Shown: piece by piece, positions 55,101-64,000 of the stretch
How the letters are laid out: each line of letters begins with the position of its first letter
How positions within the stretch are numbered: position 1 is the stretch's first letter
Source: Bugula neritina
Taxonomy: Eukaryota; Bryozoa; Gymnolaemata; Cheilostomatida; Bugulidae
Length of the DNA: 64,000 nucleotides
Direction: 5' to 3'
Assembly: GCA_964035545.1 (NCBI GenBank)
Contig: OZ037769.1
Span: forward strand, 11,601,133 to 11,665,132
Program-made: the position numbers and the translations under genes
Notes under the pieces: generated by a model
What the model saw: only the letters and a program-made list of their open reading frames with translations
The model's database searches: none
What the model was told of the DNA's origin: nothing

Positions 55101-58100
55101 GTGAAGGCGGGGACCTCCCTACGTTGGCAACTGAAGAACCACTGGCACTACAAGTGCCTGCCCATCCATTGAGAAGTCAAAGAGATAGGAAACCATCCAG
55201 ATATCTGGCAGACTATCACGTAGGACACATGGAGATGTTTCTACAGAGGAGTGGTACACCCAGTACGGGTAAAAACTCCGAGTCTCAGTTGCAGAATAGC
55301 CCTGGCAGTACCAGACTTCTCCAAAAGCAACAGCCCCCAGACCAGCACAGTCACCTGGACAACAGATACCCAGCTCTTTCGGGTAATGTTGGCCAAGGTA
55401 GGTAGCGATACTCCATACCCCTGACCGACTTGGAACCCCCTCAAGAGAAGGAAGATGGGGCCACGTCCCTGCTACCTGCCCAGCTGATTGGAGATGGCGC
55501 TACCGCAGCCACCACCCAGCCTCTACGGGTAGCACTGGCAAGACTGGGCAAAGAGCCTGGAGCACCAGTCAGCCAAATAGGAGAGAAAACTCAGCCGCCC
55601 CAACCTTATAATTGCCCCGTCACCGGCAAAATGTGGCACCTCCTTACCGCGAGTGCGTCCTGGATAGTGCAATCCAGGCCTGGTCCAGTATCCTTGACCG
55701 ATGTACTGAAGAGATAGAAAGCCTGGTGCACCACCTCCAATGGCCAAACCGGACAATTAGGAGCCGCCGGCATTAGCCACCCGAACTGTATATATTGTGG
55801 GTACTATTACCATCTTATATTATTGTGATACGTGTGATTAATCATAATACTTTTCTGTTAACCGCATATTTTTCTACTTTTGTGAAATTATTGTTCTATT
55901 ATCTAAAAGGGGATGCTTTTCGATGGGGGGGAGAATGTAATGGATTCTCATTCTCTATTGTCCTGAAATAACAGCATGCAACAGTATTATAAATACTGTT
56001 GCGTATCGTTCTTAATTCTGTAATTATAGTTAAGTAAGCTAGCTTGCTAATGCATAAGTATGGTAATTACTGTTAAAGCTTTCAACATAATGTAATTTTA
56101 CTGAATTACGCATTCTGAAGTTATGTAATATTTTTTGTACTAATGTTGCGTTCTTTTGTAATAGATTTTCATCCGCTATTATTCTGAAATAACTGCGTGC
56201 GTCAGTATTATAAATACTGTTGCGTATCTTTTTTAATGCTGTAATTGTGTAGTAGATTTTTGCATGTACTTATTTCCTGTTGCCCGAGATCGGCATTTCG
56301 GTATTCCGAAATGCCGAAATACCGATAGTCGGCAGTTCGGGCTACCGAAAGCCCCGAAATGCCGAAAGTCGGTGTTTCGGACTTCCGAAATGCCGAAGGT
56401 CGGCGTTTCGGACCTCCGATCTCGGCAACAAGGGAAAAACCCTATCTCTTGCTGTATATAAAAGCCAGCGAGCTCCAGTGTAGTTCAGTCTACTGCTGGA
56501 GCTCACTCGCAGAGGACCTTCAATATTATATTATTCGACTCAATGAAGATTTCTTCAACTGTACAACACATCTTGTTCTCTCTAACAAAGAGTATGTTCA
56601 GGCACTAGTTCTATTCAACCCACAAAAAAATCACACATTGAAAGCAACGTCATGACTATCATCTTCATCTTGATACAATAACAACTCAAACTGATAGCCC
56701 ATTACTGTAGAGACTAAAGACAAAGTGATTACTTCAGAAATCTCAATCAGTCAATGACAGCGTGAGACTGAGTGTGATTCTCATAGTCGTACTCATTGCG
56801 AATGTGATTCTCATTCTGCTCTAAGTATTCTTCGTCAGAGCCAGATATGCTCATATTGATATTTATATTGTATTTATATGTTATTTCTGTATATAATATT
56901 ATATTAGGTATAACTTTATTACAATTACACTGCACAGACTCAGACACGGGTAAGTTGAAAGCTATATATTTGATGCCGTGAAAATTTTTTATGAAATAAA
57001 AACCTAAATTCCACAAAAAAGCACCAATTGGGGGGCCAGACAGCAGTCCAATACGTGAAAAAATGTTAAAACTAAGGTTACATGCAACGGAAAATATAGC
57101 CTATACTTATTTTCTGAATGTCTTACAGGCGGCATTTTATCTATTTCTCGCAATTGCGGTGTAGTACGTCACAGGCAGGTGATAAAAATTCTCAAAGTTT
57201 TTTGGTCATATATGCACTAAACTTGTCATAAAACAAAATTGTCTAAACCTGAAACCCTAAAAGAGTGTTAAAATAATAGCTAAGACATGAATCAATATTT
57301 TCATGCTATATAAGTAAAGTGTGGCAAGGATTCTTTAAGTTTATGCATCTTTTTAGTTCATTTTTTAGAACTAATAATTGAAATATAATAAAATTGTAAT
57401 CAAGAATTATATGACCACTAACTATATTACAAGGTTTATTAGATTTACATTGCATCGTATTTCTAACTTGTAGAGAAAAGATATAGAATATGGTTTAACT
57501 CTGTCAGTATAAAAGAATCTGATAGAGAATGGGTGAAGATTATTCCAGATAAAAGCTACACAATAAATGGGTTGAGACATGAAAGTAAACGTCATACCAT
57601 CACTCATGTTATACTGTGGTTTAGCATTCCTCCAGATATTCACAATCTCTTCCCTCATCTCACACATTTGTTGTTGAAGAGTAAAAGCTCATCTGCCGGT
57701 ATTTTCAGGTAATGAAACTCCTCATAATATATTGTATTATTTAATATGTTGTTTATAAAACTTCTTTACCGAAATGTGCAGGTGTAGCATGAAATTATGT
57801 CCTTCTTCACCTCTCAGTTTCTTAATATTTATATTCTGGTAGTAGAAAGTATTATATATCTGCCTGCTATTTTACAGCTTATCTAATGTGTCTGATTATC
57901 TACCAGATGACATGTTCAATTCTTTACAGTCACTGAAAGAGTTGCATGTCAGTGGCTGTAGACGCAGCACTCTACCAACGAGGTATGTACTGTATATGTA
58001 ATTAATTATACTAGAATGAGGCTGTATGCTGGCCCATGAATTCAATGGAATATCTACCTCATTATGTAAATTGTGTGCATGTTATAATATAAGACTGCAT

Positions 58101-61100
58101 TAATAGCAGATTATGCAGTGTAATGAATATATTGTAACATTAAAAGGAATTATATACATGTCTGTTATATTACAGCATAACTCAACTGAGAAGTCTTGAG
58201 ATACTGAATGTGTCAGGGAATTATCCGTCTAATAATCTACCAGATGATATGTTCGAATCTTTACAATCACTGAAGGAGTTGGATATCAGTGGTTGTAGTC
58301 TCAGAACTCTACAAAAGAGGTGAGTACTGTATATATAATTATTCTATGTTGACAGAGTACCAACTCTCAACAGAGTCCTACATTGGCTGAATTTCTCTCC
58401 ATCTAAAACCAGAATTATATTATGTTTTGCATTTAATGCTTTGTTCTGTGTAACATGATAAGAACCAACTCTCATTGTATGCTATTCTCAGCTTTTGTAA
58501 CACTGAGCTGCCTTGAAAGTTTCCACTTTGAACTTTCATATTACTAGTTTCTACATAACTGAACAGTTATTAGAATATCTGCTCTATGGAACTCTTCAGC
58601 TATGATGAACCAGTACACTAGAGGGATATGTTTTTTAATTTGAATGTATAACAGTGCTGAGTTTGCATATGCCTTGTTTTGAATATTTCATAAATTATTT
58701 TAGCTTTGCATATACAATGTTTTATCCCAGGATATAATGTATATTGTTAATTATCATTGTTATTATTAATGTTTTTTTCCAAGTAACTTGTTTTGTTTGC
58801 AGTATTTAGTATAATGTAACAAATTTTATCGTGCAATCTCATTATATTTAATATGTACAGAATAATCATCTTACAACAATAGAAAGAATTATATACATGT
58901 CCATTATATTACAGCATATTGGGGTTGACAAATCTTGAGATACTTAATATTCGAGAGAATAATCTGTCTAATAATCTACCAGATGATATATTCGCACCTT
59001 TACAATCACTGAAGGAGTTGAATATCAGTGACTGCCAACTCAGAACTCTACCAAAGAGGTGTGTACTGTATATATAATTAATTATACTAGAATGAGACTG
59101 TAGGCTGTCCTAAGTATTCAAAGGAATATCTACCTCATTATGTAAATTGTGTGCATGTTCTAATATAAGACTGCATTAATAGCAGATTATACAGTGTAAT
59201 GAATGTATTGTAACATTAAAATGAATTATACACATGTCTGTTATATTACAGCATATCTCAACTAAGAAATCTTGAAATACTAAATATGTCAGGAAATTGG
59301 CTGCCTGATAATCTACCAGATAATATGTTCAATTATTTACAATCACTGAAGGAGTTGAATATCAGTGGTTGCCAACTCAGCACGTTACCAAAGAGGTGTG
59401 TACTGTATATATAATAATTATAGTTTATAGTAAAATGAGACTGTATGCTGGCTCATGAATTCAAAGGAATATCTAGCTCATTATGTAAATTGTGTGCATG
59501 TTATAATATAAGACTGCATTAATAGCAGATTATACAGTGTAATGAATATTATATTGTAACATTAAAAGGAATTATATACATGTCTGTTATATTACAGCAT
59601 ATCTCAACTGAGAAATCTTGAGATACTGAATGTGTCAGGGAATTATCCGTCTAATAATCTACCTGATGATATATTCACATCTTTACAATCACTGAAGGAG
59701 TTGAATATCAGTGATTGCCTTCTCACCACTCTACCAAAGAGGTATGTACTGTATATATAATTGTTCTATGTTGTCATAGTAACAACTCTCAACAGAGTCC
59801 TACATTGGCTGAATTTCTCTCCATCTAAAACCAGAATTATATTATGTTTTGCATTTAATGCTTTGCTCGGTGTAACATGATAAGAACCAACTCTCACTGT
59901 ATGCTATTCTCAGCTTCTGCAACACTGAGCTGCCTTGAGAGTTTAAACTTTGAACTTTCAAGTTACTAGTTTCTACATAACTGAACAGTTATTAGAATAT
60001 CTGTTCCATGGGACTCTTCAGCTATGATGATTCAGTAGACTAGAGGGATATGTTTTTTAATTTGAATGTATAACAGTGCTGAGTTTGCATATGCCTTGTT
60101 TTGAATATTTCATAAATTATTTTAGCTTTGCATATACAATGTTTTATCCCAGGATATAATGTATATTGTTAATTATCATTGTTATTATTAATGTTTTTTT
60201 CCAAGTAACTTGTTTTGTTTGCAGTATTTAGTATAATGTAACAAATTTTATCATGCAATCTCATTATATTAATATGTACAGAATAATCATCTTACAACAA
60301 TAGAAATATTATATACAAGTCCATTATATTACAGCATATTGGAGTTAACAAATCTTCAGATACTGAATATGTCAGGGAATTTTCTGTCTGATAATCTACC
60401 AGATGATATGTTGGAAACTTTACAATCACTGAAGGAGTTGAATATCAGTGACTGTAGTCTCAGAACTCTACCAACGAGGTATGTACTGTATATATAAATA
60501 ATTATACTAGAATGAGACTGTATGCTGTCCTAAGTATTTAAAGGAATATCTACCTCATTATGTAAATTGTGTGCATTAATAGCAGATTATACAGTGTAAT
60601 GAATATTATATTGTAACATTAAAAGGAAACATATACATGTCTGTTATATTACAGCATATCTCAACTGAGAAATCTTGAAATACTAAATATGCCAAGTAAT
60701 AATCTGTCTAATAATCTACCTGATGATATGTTCACATCGTTACAATCACTGAAAGAGTTGAATATCAGCGGCTGCACACTCACCACTCTACCAAAAAGGT
60801 GTGTACTGTATATATAATTATTCTATGTTGACATAGTAACAACTCTCAACAGAGTCCTACATTGGCTGAATTTTTCTCCATCTAAAACCAGAATTATATT
60901 ATGTTTTGCATTTAATGCTTTGCTCGGTGTAACATGATAAGAACCAACTCTCATTGTATGCTATTCTCAGCTTCTGTAACACTGAGCTGCCATGAAAGTT
61001 TAAACTTTGAACTTTCAAGTTACTAGTTTCTACATAACTGAACAGTTATTAGAATATCTGTTCCATGGGACTCTTCAGCTATGATGAACCAGTAGACTAG

Positions 61101-64000
61101 AGGGATATGTTTTTTAATTTGAATGTATAACAGTGCTGAGTTTGCATATGTCTTGTTTTGAATATTTCATAAATTGTTTTAGCTTTGTATATATACAATG
61201 TTTTATCCCCACATATAATGTATATTGTTAATTATTATTGTTATTATTGTTTTTTCAAGTAGCTTGTTTTGTTTGCAGTATATAGTATAATGTAACAAAT
61301 TTTATCGTGCAATCTCATTATATTTAATATGTACAGAATAATCATCTTGCAACAATAGAAAGAATTATATACATGTCCATTATATTACAGCATATTGGAG
61401 CTAACAAATCTTCGGATACTGAATGTGTCAAGGAATTGGTTGTCTAATAATCTACCAGATGACATATTCACATCTTTACAATCACTTAAGAAGTTGGATA
61501 TCAGTGGTTGCCAACTCAGCACTCTACCAAAGAGGTGTGTACTGTATATATAATTAATTATAGTAGAATGAGACTGTATGCTGTCCTAAGTATTCAAAGG
61601 AATATCTACCTCATTATGTAAATTGTGTGCATGTTATAATATAAGACTGCATTAATAGCAGATTATACAGTGTAATGAATGTGTTGTAACATTAAAAGGA
61701 ATTATATACATTTCTGTTACATTACAGCATAACTCAACTGAGAAATCTTGAGATACTGAATATGTCATGGAATTTTCTGTCGGATAATCTACCAGATGAT
61801 ATATTCACATCTTTACAATCACTGAAGGAGTTGGAAATCAGTTACTGTAGTCTCAGGACTCTACCAAAAAGGTGTGTACTGTATATTATATTCATAACAT
61901 AATATTTATCGTATAATCAGGCTGTATAATGTCCTAAAAAACTCACTTTCCCGCCTCTTCATTTATAGCTTTGATCTTTCATCACCTCAGCACATAAATT
62001 ACATTTAGAAAAGAGATGATTATTTCTAAATTGCACTGCATCCAGGTAGTACTAGGGCTAGGCTGATCTTTGTAACCACTGAAATCAAGAACTAGGATAC
62101 ACAACTTTGTATATGTAAACATTTTTGATTAATGTTCATACCTATTTAAATTAAAGCTTAGTTTCTGCATGTATAACACCTGTAGTGCATATATGAATAA
62201 CAGTGAGTGGTTTGAATATAAAAGGTTTAATTTGCACAAACAGCAGTGGGTATTTTTCATGCTTAGAACTTCATATTTTTTAAAAAAAAAGAATCTACAG
62301 TCAAACTACCTCATTCTGGCAACTTTATACAACAAGTCATATTCTATTGATATTTAATCAAGATGACTTTAAACGGAAAAAGCATATTGGGTTAAATTTT
62401 AATTATTCCTGACCTGAATGAAACTCAAAGTAGTTGCAAAAATGCTGTACTAGCGGATGATAGAATCAGTAGTCTAATTATGTGATATTTGTGTATCAAG
62501 TTTTACCATAAATTTGATGTTTTACACGGTCAGTGATTTGCTTTACTCTGTTCTCTAAACTTTAGCTCACAGTCATTTTATTTTAGTATGCAGAACCTTA
62601 AGAATTTAGAGAGGCTCGACATATCAGGCAATGAATTCACTAACATTCCACCTTCTGTGTACACATTGAGAAGTCTGCAAGAGCTGAATATATCCCACAA
62701 TAACCGTCTGAAGTCTCTAGACCCTGAGATACTACAGCTGAATCAGCTTCATGCACTGAAGGCAGAAAAGTGTGATGCTCTCACAACTCCTCCACTAGAA
62801 GTGCGTAGAGGCGGATTAAATGCTGTGAGACAATATTACAAGGATTTAGCTAAAGGCTCCGGAAAGAATATCCCATTCGCTACAGTTGCTATACTTGGTA
62901 ATACAATGGCAGGAAAGACAAGTTTAGTTAGAACACTGCAAAGCCGTGAAAGAAGAAGAATTTTGACTGACAGAAGCCCAGAAGCTGACGTGGATGAGAC
63001 AACACAAGTATTCAATGTTCAAGAAGTTGAAGTAGATGGCACAGTGCTGCGTGTCCTTGACATGGGGGGACAGGAAGTGTATCACGCGACATATCAACTC
63101 ACTTTGAGACAAAACTGTATACCAGTTGTTGTAGTCAATATGGAAAAATATGACAGCCTTTCTACTAAGTTTTCCAGTAGAGAGGCTGTCAGAAGATTAG
63201 CCTTTGACTACATGTCTCACCTCTATCTGGCCAATCCAGCTCTTGGTGCACCTAAGCTCATCTTGACTCATAGAGACAAATTTACGAGCACCAAATTTCT
63301 AGAGAAAAAATCATCGTTTCTCAACTTGGTGAATCAAATAAGTGCTGAGATTGTTAAAGAAGAGATAGAGGTTGGTGGCGAGTTTTGTCGAATTCAACAT
63401 TTCAAGGAATCAGCAGGTGGAATCTTCATTGATGATGATATTTATGAAGTTGGAATCAATGATGAATATGAAGTGTTCGACCAGATCAAGAAATCTCTTT
63501 TTCAAAGCAGTCAAACTTTTGTCAAGCCTCTGCCTTTGGTTTGGGAAAAAGTGAATGAGAAGGTTCTGCTTTTAAAATCTGGCTACAACTCATTCTGGTT
63601 TGTTCTGGCTATGCTAAGACAGCAAAATCTACAACTTGAATTTGGTCAGCTGGACATTATTCTTACTTACATGCACGATTGTGGTAAGATTCTGTGGTAC
63701 AAAGATCTGGATACCCTGAAGCCTTACATCTTCCACAAGATATCAGAAGTTACCAAACTTTTAACAGTTCTGTATCATCATGATCCCAGTGTGTGGAACA
63801 GCCGACATGATCAGTTCCTGCCATTTCTTTCTGGTCATAAAACCTTTGAGATACAAGATTTCGAAGCAGCCGTAAGTCAATTCACTGAAACCAGTATTTT
63901 AACACAGAATCTCTTAAGCTATTTGATAAAAACTCAGACCGAATTCAGGAACCACAATGATGTGGAAGTTGCTATTTGCCTTCTCAAGACTTTCCACCTG
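49110..64000 (+). CDS. Gene 2: LRR-Roc-COR paralogue of gene 1 (partial, runs off window)
   Basis: Coding exons: 49110-49119, 57474-57708, 57878-57982, 58176-58319, 58915-59058, 59252-59395, 59598-59741, 60335-60478, 60655-60798, 61391-61534, 61728-61871, 62587-64000 (open at the edge). All junctions are GT...AG and in phase, giving 972 codons in the window without a stop. The architecture matches gene 1: the same start, the same N-terminal exon, nine LRR cassette exons, then terminal LRRs and the Roc and COR domains. P-loop, DMGGQE and THRD motifs are all intact. Intron 1 carries an 8-kb transposon. The window ends inside the COR domain, so a caspase tail is expected by homology but not seen. 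With no broken exon, gene 2 looks more intact than gene 1 over the shared part. Confidence 0.82.
49906..50289 (+). CDS. THAP-like zinc-finger ORF of the TTAA element
   Basis: 127 codons. The N-terminal half is hydrophobic and then polar; the true start may be later. From about residue 55 it matches a THAP domain layout: C-x4-C (CKRIVC), then MCKWPADTVCGEKW with the conserved Pro and Trp, then FLPDNSRACIKQ where C-x2-H is expected. The final zinc ligand His is Gln here, a one-base change. THAP domains bind transposon ends in Kolobok and P elements. The ORF stops soon after, so the transposase body is missing or spliced. It is probably a decayed DNA-binding part. Confidence 0.55.
   Translation: MCLVVLLLLLLVVVAPYLYKFDFIFPLDSNEQTYYSTSYTYCRHDYTSLASSSKGKCKRIVCEAAMCSYKESHMCKWPADTVCGEKWTKFVNMKRKQFLPDNSRACIKQNSLRIGIATIIVIIIMHL
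51251..55405 (+). pseudogene. Gypsy pol: protease, RT, RNase H, integrase (multiple lesions)
   Basis: Domains in order: protease (active triad reads YTG in LLYTGCTTNLLS; catalytic Asp lost), RT (FCVDYRRLNSVT ... IYLDDVIVIS), RNase H (ILDTDASDYSVGAVL ... HGNADDMSRRP), integrase (zinc motif with CEVYQ, so one Cys lost; AVDLVGPMP; HTDQGAQF), C-terminal domain and Gln/Pro-rich tail ending at 55405. Lesions: in-frame TGA at 51878-51880; one-base deletion near 52476; frameshift near 53470; Trp-to-stop TGA near 54115; one-base deletion near 54300. It therefore cannot make a full polyprotein. Closest relative in the window: the minus-strand element at 28400-32034. Confidence 0.85.
55406..55935 (+). 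other. 3' internal region of the nested gypsy
   Basis: Between the pol stop and the polypurine tract. Contains an open stretch (55430-55717) without a recognisable domain, probably an extension of the tail. No independent gene is supported. Confidence 0.45.
56302..56440 (+). repeat. TCGG/CCGA palindrome array in LTR U3
   Basis: A dense run of short inverted units (TTCCGAAATGCCGAAA-type and TCGGTGTTTCGGAC-type), spaced about 8-17 bp, ending just before the TATA box at about 56452. Likely a promoter-proximal array of protein sites or hairpins. A similar array lies in the other gypsy LTR at 26695-26830. Confidence 0.7.
56640..57334. other. Right part of the TTAA element
   Basis: AT-rich DNA between the nested gypsy LTR and the right inverted end. 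A minus-strand open stretch (56747-57016) has no recognisable domain. No transposase motif seen. Confidence 0.5.
57474..57708 (+). CDS. Gene 2 exon 2 (N-terminal region before the LRRs)
   Basis: Same length (235 nt) and phases as gene 1 exon 2. Acceptor ACTTGTAG, donor TTCAG|GTAATG. The sequence is nearly identical to gene 1 except at the end, where it reads ..SSAGIFR. It is the first coding exon after the 8-kb intron-1 insertion. Confidence 0.7.
57878..57982 (+). CDS. Gene 2 LRR exon 1 (105 nt, shortened)
   Basis: Counterpart of gene 1 exon 11636-11779 but lacking 39 nt near its start (13 codons, in frame). Half of the first, already degenerate LRR is removed and TLPTR at the donor is kept. 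The deletion preserves phase 2-2. Confidence 0.75.
58176..58319 (+). CDS. Gene 2 LRR exon 2 (144 nt)
   Basis: SITQLRS-type cassette with two LRRs, phase 2-2, donor AAGAG|GTGAGT. Followed by the long-type intron (AACAGAGTCCTACATTGG..). Confidence 0.8.
58915..59058 (+). CDS. Gene 2 LRR exon 3 (144 nt)
   Basis: SILGLTN-type cassette, two LRRs, phase 2-2, with the AP variant before LQSL shared with gene 1 exon d. Followed by the short-type intron. Confidence 0.82.
59252..59395 (+). CDS. Gene 2 LRR exon 4 (144 nt)
   Basis: SISQLRN-type cassette, two LRRs, phase 2-2; LPDNMFNYLQSLKEL replaces the usual LPDDMF..SLQSL. It is followed by a short-type intron rather than the usual long one, so the alternation is broken here. 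Confidence 0.82.
59598..59741 (+). CDS. Gene 2 LRR exon 5 (144 nt)
   Basis: SISQLRN-type cassette, two LRRs, phase 2-2. Shares the rare NYPSNNLPDD stretch with exon 2 of gene 2, suggesting duplication from it. Followed by a long-type intron. Confidence 0.82.
60335..60478 (+). CDS. Gene 2 LRR exon 6 (144 nt)
   Basis: SILELTN-type cassette, two LRRs, phase 2-2, with DDMLETLQSL in the middle. Followed by a short-type intron. Confidence 0.82.
60655..60798 (+). CDS. Gene 2 LRR exon 7 (144 nt)
   Basis: SISQLRN-type cassette, two LRRs, phase 2-2, ending ISGCTLTTLPKR exactly as gene 1 exon b. Followed by a long-type intron. Confidence 0.82.
61391..61534 (+). CDS. Gene 2 LRR exon 8 (144 nt)
   Basis: SILELTN-type cassette, two LRRs, phase 2-2, with LKKLDISGCQL. 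Its middle matches the second half of the fused exon in gene 1. Followed by a short-type intron. Confidence 0.82.
61728..61871 (+). CDS. Gene 2 LRR exon 9 (144 nt)
   Basis: SITQLRN-type cassette, two LRRs, phase 2-2, donor AAAAAG|GTGTGT. It is the last cassette before the Roco exon. The following 715-bp intron lacks the fold-back element that enlarges its gene 1 counterpart. Confidence 0.82.
62587..64000 (+). CDS. Gene 2 main exon: terminal LRRs, Roc and COR (open at edge)
   Basis: Acceptor TTTTAG, phase 2. It reads through to the window end without a stop: LRRs, P-loop GNTMAGKTS, DMGGQE, THRD, then the COR segment. It differs from gene 1 at scattered residues (for example ILTHRDKFTSTKFLEKKSS). 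It is nearly identical to 19026-20439. The catalytic signature residues are unchanged. Confidence 0.9.

Larger units (their letters stand above)
50716..56301 (+). mobile_element. Ty3/gypsy element nested in the TTAA element
   Basis: Plus strand. 5' LTR start at 50834 (TGTAATAGATTTTC), pol from about 51250 to 55405, a polypurine tract (GATGGGGGGGAGA), then a 3' LTR start at 55936 (TGTAATGGATTCTC). That LTR breaks off near 56038 and is followed by a copy of the left flank plus another LTR start (56157). A 263-bp direct repeat, 50716-50978 and 56039-56301, brackets the body. The right LTR continues to about 56640 with a TATA box (TGTATATAAAAGCC, about 56452-56465). Confidence 0.72.
49292..57334. 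mobile_element. 8-kb TTAA-flanked DNA transposon in gene 2 intron 1
   Basis: TTAA on both sides (49288-49291 and 57335-57338); the empty site CTTAAGTTTATGCATC is visible in gene 1 intron 1 near 8840. Inverted ends are about 40 bp strong and about 80 bp in all: AGAATCCCTGCCACACTTTA left, and the inverse of AGAATCCTTGCCACACTTTA right. A THAP-like ORF lies inside. TTAA target plus THAP fits the Kolobok group better than piggyBac, whose ends start CCC/CCY. Transposase catalytic parts were not found. A gypsy of about 5.5 kb is nested within. Confidence 0.85.

Noticed and set aside
56264-56655. Open frames through the GC-rich palindrome array (CRNT/FRNAE-like repeats)
   Set aside because: They lie in an LTR upstream of its TATA box and arise from the repeated CCGAAATG units.

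Overview
This is eukaryotic genomic DNA, AT-rich and intron-rich, from an animal. The reasons are spliceosomal introns (GT...TTACAG), caspase and Roco (Roc-COR) domains, and many animal-type transposable elements (Ty3/gypsy, hAT, pogo-like, TTAA-type, MITEs). The combination suggests an early-branching metazoan, most likely a demosponge. That is inference: nothing in the window identifies the species.

The main content is two paralogous multi-exon genes on the + strand. Each encodes an N-terminal leucine-rich-repeat (LRR) region followed by a Roco GTPase. Gene 1 (8684-25639) is complete. Its exons join in phase into one chain of about 1436 residues: LRRs, Roc GTPase, COR dimerisation domain, a Cys/His-rich segment, an acidic linker, and a C-terminal caspase-type protease (p20 and p10). 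Gene 2 (49110 to beyond 64000) has the same start, nine LRR exons instead of five, and an open Roc-COR exon that runs off the window; whether it also ends in a caspase cannot be seen. The joint reading is a one-chain receptor, with LRR sensing, a GTPase switch and a protease effector, plausibly a cell-death or innate-immune receptor.

Layout. 1-3278: minus-strand gypsy remnant with a nested MITE. 3279-8683: LTR remnant, low-complexity DNA, a pogo-like element, a TA-flanked MITE and the gene 1 promoter region. 8684-25639: gene 1, with a young gypsy derivative in intron 1, a solo LTR, a fold-back element and other MITEs in later introns. 26321-32120: a hAT-type element with perfect 8-bp target duplications, filled by a minus-strand gypsy. 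32129-36863: unassigned DNA, (CT)n and (AT)n microsatellites and a broken zinc-finger/coiled-coil gene. 37150-49109: a second copy of the 1-8683 block (gypsy, MITE, pogo-like element, promoter). 49110-64000: gene 2, with an 8-kb TTAA-flanked element (THAP-like ORF plus nested gypsy) in intron 1.

The two blocks form a tandem segmental duplication with about 40.4 kb between the start codons. Later changes include different transposon insertions in each intron 1, a 708-bp insertion only in the second copy, loss or gain of LRR exons, and one fused, frameshifted LRR exon in gene 1.
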